A stretch of DNA of 36,548 bases. It comes from an uncultured Candidatus Melainabacteria bacterium. Lineage in GTDB: Bacteria > Cyanobacteriota > Vampirovibrionia > Gastranaerophilales > Gastranaerophilaceae. The stretch lies in assembly GCA_934693235.1 (NCBI GenBank), contig CAKUUY010000017.1, positions 1 to 36,548 of the forward strand, given 5' to 3'. Position 1 is the stretch's first letter. Every line of letters starts with the position of its first letter. The notes under the pieces are model-generated. The model was given only the letters and a program-made list of their open reading frames with translations, had not been told where the DNA came from and did not search any database. A program made the translations under genes and the position numbers. Shown here piece by piece: positions 14,145 to 21,605 of the stretch.

Positions 14145-15215
14145 ATGAATATTCAAGAAGAGCAGAAAGAAGTTGAATTTGCGAAGAGAATAGCCGTCGG
14201 GGGGGGGGGCTATCACGAACGCGAATTAGATGGTGCTGCTTGTGTAACCCATTTAAGAAAAATTTCCTCTCTCCAAGAGAGAGTGTGTGTTTGTTGCAAT
14301 CAATTTAATTACAAACACGAAAGAGGGAAAATTTTGTCAAAAAATTTGTTTTCTCACCCCAACATGGAGAGAAGAAATTTTTTAACGAATTGTAAGAGCA
14401 TAGAAATTAAGAAAGGAAATATAAAAATGCAATTAAATATCTCAAAGCAAAAACGATATAACTGGTTAGTCGCATTTACATTGTCCGAAGGTGCTACGCA
14501 CGTAGCCCCCTGCACCAACATTAGTACATACTTCAAATTTTGGTGTAAAGCTTTTCCGCACGTAGCCCACTGGAAAGACTCACGCAAAGTTGCATTTACA
14601 TTGGCAGAAGTTTTAATAACCCTTGGTATTATAGGTGTTGTTGCTGCTTTAACTTTGCCTACTCTGATAAATAATTTTCAAAAGAATTTGGCTGCAACAA
14701 GATTGAAATATTATTCCAGTACTATGCAGCAGGCTGCGCAAATGCGAAGTAAAGATACAATTGAGGGAAGTTTTGTTGATATGAATTGGGATGAGGTTAG
14801 GGCATATAATCCTGACGATATGGAAAAATTCTATAATCACTATTGGTTGCCGTATGTTAAAACTGTCAGTATAACAAAATTGTCAAAAGGTATTTTAGTA
14901 GAATATGCAAATGGTTCCGGAGCCTACCATCAAAGAAATTCTGTGAATACTGTAGGAGTGTCAGCATCGTCATTTATTGTTTTTTGCCCAGAGTATAAAT
15001 ATTGTAAAAATGTTGATGTCTCAAATGCTCATCATAATGCTGTTGATGGAAAACATACATTTGCCCTATGGAATAGAGGTATTGTGCCACAAGAATTTAA
15101 AACTTACCCGTATTCAAGGAACGAATTAATAGAATTATGTAAAAATGATAAGTATTATTGCTCTTCTTTAATTTATTTGGATGGTTGGCAAATTAAGGAA
15201 GATTATCCATGGTAA
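14145..15215 (+). CDS. Prepilin-like protein B with long poly-G-containing leader
   Basis: The product is 356 residues from ATG 14145. The prepilin motif (AFTLAEVLITLGIIGVVAAL) starts only at residue 150, so the leader is about 149 residues against the usual 5-25. The leader has QEE near its start, AVGGGG from an 11-G tract, HEREL, and a segment with CNQF.Y.HERG shared with prepilin A. A second copy of the processing motif (AFTLSE, residues 110-115) is followed by GATHVA. An internal ATG (14427, residue 95) has AAAGGA at a 10-base gap and may be the main start. The mature part is a small Cys-containing domain ending in LDGWQIKEDYPW, an ending shared with prepilin C. Role inferred: pilin or pseudopilin-like surface protein. 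Confidence 0.75.
   Translation: MNIQEEQKEVEFAKRIAVGGGGYHERELDGAACVTHLRKISSLQERVCVCCNQFNYKHERGKILSKNLFSHPNMERRNFLTNCKSIEIKKGNIKMQLNISKQKRYNWLVAFTLSEGATHVAPCTNISTYFKFWCKAFPHVAHWKDSRKVAFTLAEVLITLGIIGVVAALTLPTLINNFQKNLAATRLKYYSSTMQQAAQMRSKDTIEGSFVDMNWDEVRAYNPDDMEKFYNHYWLPYVKTVSITKLSKGILVEYANGSGAYHQRNSVNTVGVSASSFIVFCPEYKYCKNVDVSNAHHNAVDGKHTFALWNRGIVPQEFKTYPYSRNELIELCKNDKYYCSSLIYLDGWQIKEDYPW
14199..14209 (+). repeat. Homopolymeric G tract (11 G), in-frame state
   Basis: Eleven G lie inside codons 19-22 of prepilin B. They are flanked by GCCGTC and, two bases on, ATCACGAACGCGAATTAG, as at 6407-6416. With 11 G the start codon and the pilin are in one frame; losing or gaining one G would break it. 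Confidence 0.75.
14287..14318 (+). repeat. Leader hairpin conserved in prepilin gene B
   Basis: GTGTTTGT (14287-14294) pairs with ACAAACAC (14311-14318), with a 16-base loop. Relative to prepilin A, the fourth pair is T-A instead of G-C, a compensatory change. Confidence 0.55.
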
Positions 15216-15230
15216 TTTTTTTATAACCTC

Positions 15231-15259
15231 TTGCCAAACTCTCAAAAATATGCTACAAT
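15231..15259 (+). promoter_or_regulatory. Promoter of the SprA-like gene
   Basis: TTGCCA (15231-15236) and TACAAT (15254-15259) are separated by 17 bases, with a TGC just before the -10. GAGGG precedes the ATG at 15291. Confidence 0.6.
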
Positions 15260-15290
15260 TATAGTAGGTAATATGTGTGAGGGTTAGAGT

Positions 15291-15698
15291 ATGGCAGGAA
15301 TTAATTTATTCTATCAATTTACAAATCCGATTGAAAAACAAAAAGAGCAAAAAAAGGCACAAAAAGATGCTTTGATTAGTAAAAATTATAAAGAGATTTA
15401 CGCACATGAAGCTGCACACAAAGCTGCCGGTGGAAGTCTTGCCGGTGCAATTGTTATAGAGAAAAATGCAGATGGAATTCCTGTTGGTGGGCATGTAAAT
15501 ATTAAAATGCCATCACTTAACCCTGAAGATCCTCAAAAAACTATTGATGATGCCAATACAGTAATAAAATCAGCAATGGCTCCCTTAGATCCGTCAACTC
15601 AGGATTATAAAGTAGCTTCAAAGGCGCAAAGTTTAAAGATGCAAGCTCGTGCAATTAAAAATAAAAATGTCGGAAATAAGTTAGACTATGATGCTTAG
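15291..15698 (+). CDS. SprA-related putative metalloprotease (CJM1_0395-like family)
   Basis: This is a 135-residue protein with HEAAH at residues 39-43 (HExxH zinc-protease motif). It sits in the family signature H(E)AAHKAAGG.LAG, followed by DGIPVGGHVNI, and a later block APLDPSTQDYKVASKAQ that matches the APaePS.QD..VA.A pattern of the SprA-related family. No signal peptide or membrane helix is seen. The N-terminus (about 12-33) is a short Lys/Gln-rich coiled coil. The substrate is unknown. It lies among prepilin genes, but nothing in the sequence ties it to them beyond location. It has its own promoter and ends close to the convergent XRE gene. Confidence 0.72.
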   Translation: MAGINLFYQFTNPIEKQKEQKKAQKDALISKNYKEIYAHEAAHKAAGGSLAGAIVIEKNADGIPVGGHVNIKMPSLNPEDPQKTIDDANTVIKSAMAPLDPSTQDYKVASKAQSLKMQARAIKNKNVGNKLDYDA

Positions 15699-15709
15699 CC
15701 TGTATAGTA

Positions 15710-15928
15710 TTAAAAATCAAAAAAATCTTTGACAGGTGTGTCTAAAGCTTCTGAAATATCTATTAACAAGCCGAGGCTGATGCTCCTTTTGGCTGTTTCG
15801 ATTTTTGCTAAATGCTCTCTTGAAATACCGACAATTTCGGCAAGCTGGTTTTGCGAAAGCTTTTTTTGCTTTCTGTAAGAGTAGATTTTACGTCCTAATT
15901 GTAAAATTTTTGTAGTCTTATTGTTCAC
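15710..15928 (-). CDS. Small XRE-family transcriptional regulator (1)
   Basis: This 72-residue protein is almost entirely one Cro/CI helix-turn-helix. The DNA-binding part is KLSQNQLAEIVGISREHLAKIETAKRSIS (residues about 24-52), followed by LLIDISEALDTPVKDFFDF. The start is GTG at 15928 without a ribosome-binding site. TAAAAT (15940-15935 on this strand) ends six bases before the GTG, suggesting a leaderless transcript. It is divergent from prepilin C, and the -35 of the prepilin C promoter overlaps its start codon, so it probably regulates that gene and itself. It resembles the second XRE gene at 16723-16956. Confidence 0.88.
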   Translation of the reverse strand: MNNKTTKILQLGRKIYSYRKQKKLSQNQLAEIVGISREHLAKIETAKRSISLGLLIDISEALDTPVKDFFDF

Positions 15929-15969
15929 AAACTAATTTTATGTGGTATACTATAAAATGTATGTAGTCT
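15911..15969. promoter_or_regulatory. Divergent XRE1 / prepilin C control region
   Basis: For prepilin C, TTCACA (15924-15929) and TATACT (15946-15951) are separated by 16 bases. For XRE1 (minus strand), TAAAAT occupies 15940-15935. The octamer TGTAGTCT occurs twice in the same orientation, at 15911-15918 and 15962-15969, bracketing both promoters; these are candidate operators. Confidence 0.5.
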
Positions 15970-15985
15970 AAAAGAGAACAAATTG

Positions 15986-16720
15986 ATGCAAAAAAGAGCT
16001 TTTATTTTGTCAGAAAGTGTTACGCAAATAGTCCACAGGAAAAACTTTCGCAGAGTAGCGTTTACCTTGGCTGAGGTTCTAATCACTCTTGGTATTATTG
16101 GTGTTGTTGCTGCTTTAACTTTGCCGTCTTTAGTTGAAAGTTATCAGAAAAAAGTTGTAGCGACAAAGTTGTCAAAGTTTTATTCTATAATGAGTCAGGC
16201 CGTATATGCTTGGACCGCAGAGGAGGGTATGGGGCAAGGAGCAAAGTATAATTTCCCGGAAGATGCCATTAGTGGAAAAGGGTTACAAAATTGGTATAAC
16301 AAAAATTTGGATAAATATATTAAATCAACAGGAGAAAATAGCTCCTCGGGTGGCTTTTTTGTTGCATTGGCTGATGGCTCGGGGTTTAATGCGTATGTCA
16401 ATGCTTATGGGAGTATGTTTCTTTTTTATTGCGTAGAGACTAAGTATTGCGATACTGAAGCAAAGAAGCTAGAGGGCGGTGGGTTTGACGGTAGAAATAC
16501 ATTCCTATTTCAATTTAAAAACGGGCATTTTTATGCATCTACAGAGGATTATGGTTCCGAAAATCGTAGCGAATTATTGAATAATTGCAAATACGGAAAT
16601 AGCGATAATTCGGAAATAAGTTCTAAGGACCGTCGTCATGCTTGTACAAGGCTTATTCAGGTTGATGGTTGGGAGATTAAAAAAGATTACCCTTGGAAAC
16701 AAATTATGTTAGAAAACTAA
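15986..16720 (+). CDS. Prepilin-like protein C
   Basis: The product is 244 residues from ATG 15986; a TTG three bases upstream is also possible. The leader has a first motif RAFILSESVTQIVH at the very start, followed by HRKNFRRV and then the true-looking processing site VAFTLAEVLITLGIIGVVAAL from residue 28. The same AF(T/I)LSE...VAFTLAE double arrangement occurs in prepilin B. The mature part (about 210 residues) carries Cys residues and ends near RLIQVDGWEIKKDYPW, the ending also seen in prepilin B. It is divergent from XRE1 and convergent with XRE2, with a gap of two bases to the latter. Role inferred: minor pilin/pseudopilin-like. Confidence 0.82.
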   Translation: MQKRAFILSESVTQIVHRKNFRRVAFTLAEVLITLGIIGVVAALTLPSLVESYQKKVVATKLSKFYSIMSQAVYAWTAEEGMGQGAKYNFPEDAISGKGLQNWYNKNLDKYIKSTGENSSSGGFFVALADGSGFNAYVNAYGSMFLFYCVETKYCDTEAKKLEGGGFDGRNTFLFQFKNGHFYASTEDYGSENRSELLNNCKYGNSDNSEISSKDRRHACTRLIQVDGWEIKKDYPWKQIMLEN

Positions 16721-16722
16721 TA

Positions 16723-16956
16723 TTAAAATTCAAACAAAGTTTTGATATCTGCGTCTAGAGCTTTGGCGAGTCGTTTTGCTGTCGAAATTGTAGTGTCTGT
16801 TATTCCACGTTCAATTGAACTCATGTAGCTGGGAGAAATGTTTGCGCGAAAGGCTAGTTCTTCTTGTGTGAGTTCGTGCGTAATCCGCAATTCGTGTATT
16901 TTTACTCCGAATTTTCGACAAAGAACTTTATCGTATTTATAAATCTTTCTGCCCAT
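16723..16956 (-). CDS. Small XRE-family transcriptional regulator (2)
   Basis: This is a 77-residue single-domain helix-turn-helix protein. The core ELTQEELAFRANISPSYMSSIERG (about 28-51) has the classical Q..LA...(N/G)(I/V)S..(Y/H)(M/L)S.IE pattern. It ends in ALDADIKTLFEF, similar to the C-terminus of XRE1. The ATG at 16956 has no ribosome-binding site; TAAAAT (16968-16963) ends six bases before it. It is divergent from prepilin D, so the XRE/prepilin pairing occurs twice in a row. Confidence 0.88.
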   Translation of the reverse strand: MGRKIYKYDKVLCRKFGVKIHELRITHELTQEELAFRANISPSYMSSIERGITDTTISTAKRLAKALDADIKTLFEF

Positions 16957-16990
16957 AAGATGATTTTAGAAAAAATTTGAAGAGAAATTA

Positions 16991-17032
16991 AACTATCCCA
17001 TAGTTGAAAATAGGTTGAAATTGTGCTATAAT
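16991..17032 (+). promoter_or_regulatory. Prepilin D promoter with operator-like dyad
   Basis: A near-consensus promoter TTGAAA (17004-17009), 17 bases, TATAAT (17027-17032) overlaps by two bases a perfect dyad AACTAT-CCC-ATAGTT (16991-17005). A second extended -10 (TGCTATAAT, 17107-17114) lies closer to the gene and may be a second start. The dyad is a plausible binding site for the divergent XRE2. Confidence 0.6.
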
Positions 17033-17157
17033 CATATTTGCATAGATTAAAATAAAATACTATTGAATGGTTGATGTATTAGAAAAAAGATAAATATTAT
17101 AATTATGCTATAATACATCGCATATAAATTAAAAAGACGAAAGGGAAAATATAAAAC

Positions 17158-17937
17158 ATGAACCAAAACGACTTAACCCGAAATGACTTTAGTGCCCTAG
17201 TACCTCAGTATCCTAGTAACTTTATTCATAAAAAATCGGCTTTTACCCTAGCTGAGATTTTAATCACTCTCGGTATTATAGGAGTTGTTGCTGCATTGAC
17301 TTTGTCTATGATAATTCCTAAATATAAGGAGCATGTTTGGATAAATAAATTCAAGCAAACTTATTCTGTTCTTTCTGAATTGTATATGAACGCGATTGAG
17401 GAAAACGGTGGAACATTTCCTGAAGATATTTGTACAGGTATAACAGTCAAAAAACAGTGTTCTGATAAAATAGTTGATTTTTTGATAAAAGATAATTCAA
17501 ATATTCATAAGGTAAATTGGCAAACTGCAATCCCTCGTTATTATTACGATATTGTAAATACAAAAACAGATAATCAAATGTATAGACTACATTATTCTTG
17601 GTTTATGTTAAATAATGAAGTGTCAGTTGGAGTTGAAGGTAGTGCAATAACTGATGATGTCAATAATAGAAACAATAGGTATTTCCCATTTATGTTTATT
17701 GATTTGAACGGAATTGAGGCACCAAACAAATTGGGTTCGGATGAGTTTTTATTATATTTAAAAAAATCTTCTGATGGCAAGTACACAGTTTCTGGTTATG
17801 ATATGTGGTGGGTTGGCCCTGATTTTTGTAACCCGTTTAAAAAGGTCGGTGGCTGGACTAATGGTGGTGCGTGTGCAATTTGGCTAATTCGTCATGGAAA
17901 TATGGATTATTTACACAAAGAAATTAAATCGTGGTAG
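17158..17937 (+). CDS. Prepilin-like protein D
   Basis: The product is 259 residues. A 32-residue hydrophilic leader (MNQNDLTRNDF...FIHKKS) precedes AFTLAEILITLGIIGVVAALTL, the prepilin processing site and membrane helix. The mature domain has several Cys (for example DICTGITVKKQC and DFCNPF...GGWTNGGACAIW) and a DLNGIEAPNKLGSDEF block seen in many pseudopilin-like proteins of this type. It lacks the DYPW ending of B and C. AAAGGG lies 12 bases before the ATG, a long gap. It has a strong promoter and is divergent from XRE2. Confidence 0.83.
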   Translation: MNQNDLTRNDFSALVPQYPSNFIHKKSAFTLAEILITLGIIGVVAALTLSMIIPKYKEHVWINKFKQTYSVLSELYMNAIEENGGTFPEDICTGITVKKQCSDKIVDFLIKDNSNIHKVNWQTAIPRYYYDIVNTKTDNQMYRLHYSWFMLNNEVSVGVEGSAITDDVNNRNNRYFPFMFIDLNGIEAPNKLGSDEFLLYLKKSSDGKYTVSGYDMWWVGPDFCNPFKKVGGWTNGGACAIWLIRHGNMDYLHKEIKSW

Positions 17938-18037
17938 TAAAAATTACATACAATTCTGAGGACAATAATATTTTGTGTCCAAAGAATCTTTTTAAAAGGT
18001 TTCAAGAAGATTTTTTAATTACTAATAATGTTTGTGG

Positions 18038-18043
18038 TATAAT
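18038..18043 (+). promoter_or_regulatory. -10 element of the MATE gene (leaderless candidate)
   Basis: TATAAT ends eight bases before the ATG at 18052, and no ribosome-binding site fits between them. The -35 is weak (TTAATT at 18015-18020). Confidence 0.45.
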
Positions 18044-18051
18044 CTATTCGT

Positions 18052-19362
18052 ATGAGTACACAATTTAGGCACTATGCCAAAGAATTATTAAATATTGCCT
18101 TGCCGATTATTATGGGAAACCTTGGTTTTATTTTAATCGGGGCGGGTGATGTTTTGATTGCAGGACACCATTCAACAGATACGTTGGCTGCAATCAGTAT
18201 TGCAACTGCAATTACAAACTGTATTCAGACTTTTGGAATTGGTTTGATTTCGAGTGTTTCGCCTTTGCTTTCTAATTTTAGGGGCGAGAAAAAGTCTGCT
18301 AAAAAGTATTTCTATCCGACAATTAGATTTGCAATGCTTTTGGCTGTAATTGTAATGTTTGCGGTTTTGGCATTTATTCCTGTGATTGATTATCTGCATT
18401 TTGATGCAAAATTGGTTCCGATGATTAAGCAATATATGTTTGTGACTGCATTTGCTACATTTGGAGCTTATTTGCATGCTGCATTAAAAGAATTTTTACA
18501 GGCATTTGAGGTTGTTGTATTCCCAAATCTTGTCACCGCTATTGCTGTATTTTTGAATATTGCAGTCAATGTGCTTTTGGTATTCGGTTGGGGAATAATT
18601 CCGTCATTGGGAGCTTTAGGACTTGCTATTGCAAGTTTTGTGGTAAGGTACTTTATGGGCTTTGCGTTGTTAATTTATTGTTTTAAAATGATGAATTTCA
18701 ATGATTACAAAGATTTTGAATATTATAAGAATTTAATAAAAATCGGAATTCCGATATCGTGCGCGGTTTTGGTTGAATTTATTGCATTCAACAGTATTGC
18801 AATTATTATGGGAAGAGTTTCAGGTGTATATGCGGCTGCACAAAACTTGGTTTGTACATTGACCACAATTTCGTTTATGGTGCCGTTTGCTGTTTCTAAT
18901 GCGATTGCAGTTAAGGTTGGTTTTGCAAACGGAGCTGAAAATATAACAGATTTGAAACGTTACTCGTTTGTTGGAATTGTGATATGTGTCGGATTTATGA
19001 TGTGTAGTGCGTGTGTATTTGCATCGTTCCCTCATTTCCTTGTAGGGTTATTTACGCAAGATAATACGTTGGTTAAAATTTCAGTTCCAATTCTTTATGT
19101 ATTGGCTGTCTTCCAAGTGTTTGATGGCTTGCAGGTTGCACTTGCAGGTATATTTAAGGGGATGAAAAGAACAGGGGTTGTACTTTGGTCAAATTTTGTT
19201 GCTTATTGGTTAGTGGCAATTCCTTTGGGATATACACTTGCGTTTAAATATCATTTGAATATCAGAGGTTTTTGGTTTGGATTGGCAACTGCAGCCATGT
19301 TGCTTTGTGTAATTATGCTGACCATGTTGCTTAAAGGTATTAAAAAACTGGAAAACTGTTAA
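18052..19362 (+). CDS. MATE-family efflux transporter
   Basis: This is an integral membrane cation-coupled multidrug/toxin extruder of 436 residues with about 12 hydrophobic segments. It starts with the family-typical LLNIALPIIMGNLGFILIGAGDVLIAGH, in which the fifth helix-1 Pro and the downstream D.(L/I)(I/M)AG are conserved. Two homologous halves are visible; the second begins near LIKIGIPISCAVLVEFIAFN (about residue 228). The substrate cannot be predicted. The start lies eight bases after a -10, without a Shine-Dalgarno sequence. It is followed by ndk, 45 bases away, which has its own extended -10. Confidence 0.92.
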   Translation: MSTQFRHYAKELLNIALPIIMGNLGFILIGAGDVLIAGHHSTDTLAAISIATAITNCIQTFGIGLISSVSPLLSNFRGEKKSAKKYFYPTIRFAMLLAVIVMFAVLAFIPVIDYLHFDAKLVPMIKQYMFVTAFATFGAYLHAALKEFLQAFEVVVFPNLVTAIAVFLNIAVNVLLVFGWGIIPSLGALGLAIASFVVRYFMGFALLIYCFKMMNFNDYKDFEYYKNLIKIGIPISCAVLVEFIAFNSIAIIMGRVSGVYAAAQNLVCTLTTISFMVPFAVSNAIAVKVGFANGAENITDLKRYSFVGIVICVGFMMCSACVFASFPHFLVGLFTQDNTLVKISVPILYVLAVFQVFDGLQVALAGIFKGMKRTGVVLWSNFVAYWLVAIPLGYTLAFKYHLNIRGFWFGLATAAMLLCVIMLTMLLKGIKKLENC

Positions 19363-19407
19363 TTTAGTAATGTTTATGCTATTATGATTGTATGAATTGG
19401 AGGAATT

Positions 19408-19881
19408 ATGCATAAAGAAGAAAGAACATTTGTGGCTATTAAGCCTGACGGAGTAAAAAGAGGTTTTATCGGTGAAATTATTAGCCGTTTTGAAAAGAAA
19501 GGTTATAAATTAATCGGTATGAAAATGCTTCAAGTAACTGAGGAAATTGCTGCAAAACATTATGCAGAGCACGTTGGCAAACCTTTTTATCCAAATCTTG
19601 TGAAATATATTACAAGTGGACCGATTGTAGCAATGGTATTCCAAGGTTATCAAGCAGTTCAAGGTATTCGTCACGTATTGGGTGCTACTGATCCTTGTGA
19701 AGCTGATGTTGGTTCTATAAGAGCTGATTATGCGCAATTAAAAGCATATAATACTGTTCATGGTTCAGACAGCTTAGAAAGTGCTGAAAGAGAAATTAAT
19801 ATTTACTTTAAGCCGGAAGAACTTTGTCCGAATTACAAAAATATGATGGAATTAATCACAGAAAGCGTAGATGAAGATTAA
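19408..19881 (+). CDS. ndk: Nucleoside diphosphate kinase
   Basis: NDK transfers the gamma-phosphate between nucleoside di- and triphosphates through a phosphohistidine. The 157-residue protein starts ERTFVAIKPDGVKRGFIGEII. The catalytic histidine is in NTVHGSDS (His118), where the usual Ala is Gly. It is slightly longer at the C-terminus (PNYKNMMELITESVDED) than typical 140-150-aa enzymes. GGAGG precedes the ATG. Its stop codon overlaps the tgt start (TAATG), so the two are translationally coupled. Confidence 0.96.
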   Translation: MHKEERTFVAIKPDGVKRGFIGEIISRFEKKGYKLIGMKMLQVTEEIAAKHYAEHVGKPFYPNLVKYITSGPIVAMVFQGYQAVQGIRHVLGATDPCEADVGSIRADYAQLKAYNTVHGSDSLESAEREINIYFKPEELCPNYKNMMELITESVDED

Positions 19882-21005
19882 TGCGAGATAATGCTCACGA
19901 AAATTTTTCATATGAATTAGTTCATGAATGTAAGCAGACGGGCGCAAGAGCCGGAATTTTGAATACTCCGCACGGATCTATTCTTACTCCGATTTTTATG
20001 CCTGTTGGAACTAATTCAGCTGTTAAAACACTTACGGCAGATCAAATTGTTGATACCGGTGCGCAAATTATGTTATCAAATTCCTATCATTTGTACTTGA
20101 GAGCGGGAACAAAGTTGATTAAACAATTTGGTGGAATACATAGCTGGATGAATTGGCATAAACCTGTGTTGACTGATTCCGGAGGTTTTCAGGTGTTTTC
20201 GCTTTCTCATTTGAATAAAATAGGTGAGGATGGTGTAGAATTTCGTGATCCAAAAGATGGAAAAAAACATTTTATTAACCCTGAAGTTTCTATGGAAATT
20301 CAGCAAGATATAGGGGCTGATATTATTATGGCGTTTGACCAATGTGCTCCGTTCCCTTGCGATTATGATACTGCCAAAAAAGCAATGGAGCGTACTCATA
20401 GATGGCTTGAAAGATGTTTTAAAGCCAAAACAAATCCTCGCCAGGCTTTATTTCCGATTGTTCAGGGGGCTTTTTATGATGATTTGCGAAGAGAAAGTGC
20501 TAGAATAATTTCTTCTTACGATGCTGTAGGATACGCAATTGGTGGCCTAAGCGTTGGTGAAACAAAAGATATTATGAATCATTTTGTTGAATTTACTGCT
20601 CCTCTATTACCAAATAATAAACCAAGATATTTGATGGGTGTTGGAACCCCAGAGGATTTGTTGGACGGAATAAGACGCGGTGTAGATATGTTTGATTGTG
20701 TTCTTCCGACAAGAAATGCTCGTCACGGTTCATTCTTTACCTGGGATGGTAAATCCAATATAAAAACTCAAAAATACTATGATGATGATAGACCTTTGGT
20801 TGATGCTTGTAATTGTTACGCTTGTAAAAATCATTCAAGAGCATATATCAGACATTTGTGGAGATGTGGAGAAAGCACTGCTTCAACATTGTTATCAATT
20901 CATAATATTAAATTCCTAGTTGATTTTTCTCAAAAATGCCGCCAAGCAATTTTGGAAGACAGATTTGGTGATTTTTATAACGAACATTATGATAGATTGA
21001 TTTGA
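19881..21005 (+). CDS. tgt: tRNA-guanine transglycosylase
   Basis: Tgt exchanges G34 of GUN-anticodon tRNAs for preQ1 in the queuosine pathway. Visible motifs are TDSGGFQVFSL (substrate pocket), QGAFYDDLRRESA and AIGGLSVGE. The nucleophile region is DCVLPTRNARHG, and the zinc site is CNCYAC followed by a later His (about residues 311-345). Length (374 aa) is normal. It is coupled to ndk by a one-base overlap. No other queuosine genes are in the window. Confidence 0.96.
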   Translation: MRDNAHENFSYELVHECKQTGARAGILNTPHGSILTPIFMPVGTNSAVKTLTADQIVDTGAQIMLSNSYHLYLRAGTKLIKQFGGIHSWMNWHKPVLTDSGGFQVFSLSHLNKIGEDGVEFRDPKDGKKHFINPEVSMEIQQDIGADIIMAFDQCAPFPCDYDTAKKAMERTHRWLERCFKAKTNPRQALFPIVQGAFYDDLRRESARIISSYDAVGYAIGGLSVGETKDIMNHFVEFTAPLLPNNKPRYLMGVGTPEDLLDGIRRGVDMFDCVLPTRNARHGSFFTWDGKSNIKTQKYYDDDRPLVDACNCYACKNHSRAYIRHLWRCGESTASTLLSIHNIKFLVDFSQKCRQAILEDRFGDFYNEHYDRLI

Positions 21006-21044
21006 TAGTGTAAAGTTTTGTTAAAACAAATATAAAAAGGCTGA

Positions 21045-21425
21045 AATGTAGATTTACAGGTTGGAAAAGATAAAGAAAATGCATTTATACTTAAAAATTT
21101 AAGAGATGTTTACAAAGACGAATGTCGTTCTTATAAAGTTGGATATGAAGCTTTTGAAACATTTAGGGGGGCAAAAAATCCAGAACAAGTGAATGAAATA
21201 TTTAATTTATACGAAAATTTTGTAAAAGCTACAGATAAGGAACTTCGTCATACTCGACTAAATCAAGTAAAACGTTTATTTGGATTAAAGCCTAACATCG
21301 CACGAGAACAGGCTATTATTAAACAACAGCAAGCTTCTGAAGCTGAAAAGTTGAGTTTTGCCAAAGTTACAAGAGATGATTCTAATAGTAAAATAAAAGC
21401 AAAACTATTTGAAAATAGAGAATAA
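21045..21425 (+). pseudogene. Small gene with damaged start (or a 78-aa gene from GTG 21189)
   Basis: One frame is open from 21045 to the stop at 21425 and reads like coding sequence throughout: VDLQVGKDKENAFILKNL, then YKVGYEAFETFRGAKNPEQV, then a Lys-rich helical end SNSKIKAKLFENRE. The only ordinary start in this frame is GTG 21189, 48 codons in. At the expected start there is an AAAAAGG site and ATG (21046), but the next codon is TAG; insertion of one base after the ATG would open a roughly 127-residue gene. So this is either a start-frame mutation or a gene using the inner GTG. Function is unknown, and no membrane segment is seen. Confidence 0.5.
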
Positions 21426-21434
21426 TAATATGTC

Positions 21435-21456
21435 ATCGCGGACTTCGTTCCGCGAT
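21435..21456. repeat. GC-rich hairpin
   Basis: ATCGCGGA (21435-21442) pairs with TCCGCGAT (21449-21456) around a 6-base loop, ten bases after a stop codon. The preceding TGTC and the general form recall the ends of the inverted-repeat element at 7750-7913. It lacks a T-run. Confidence 0.45.
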
Positions 21457-21605
21457 CTTGCTTAAGTAGTATATTGAAATGGATTAAAGGTTTGGCTTTA
21501 TAGAACTTTATACATAGAAAGTTTCAACCATCTGAGTTGGATAAATCATAAAATCTTGACAATTCAAAAAACATCATTACATATATAATATAAGGAGTTT
21601 ATATT

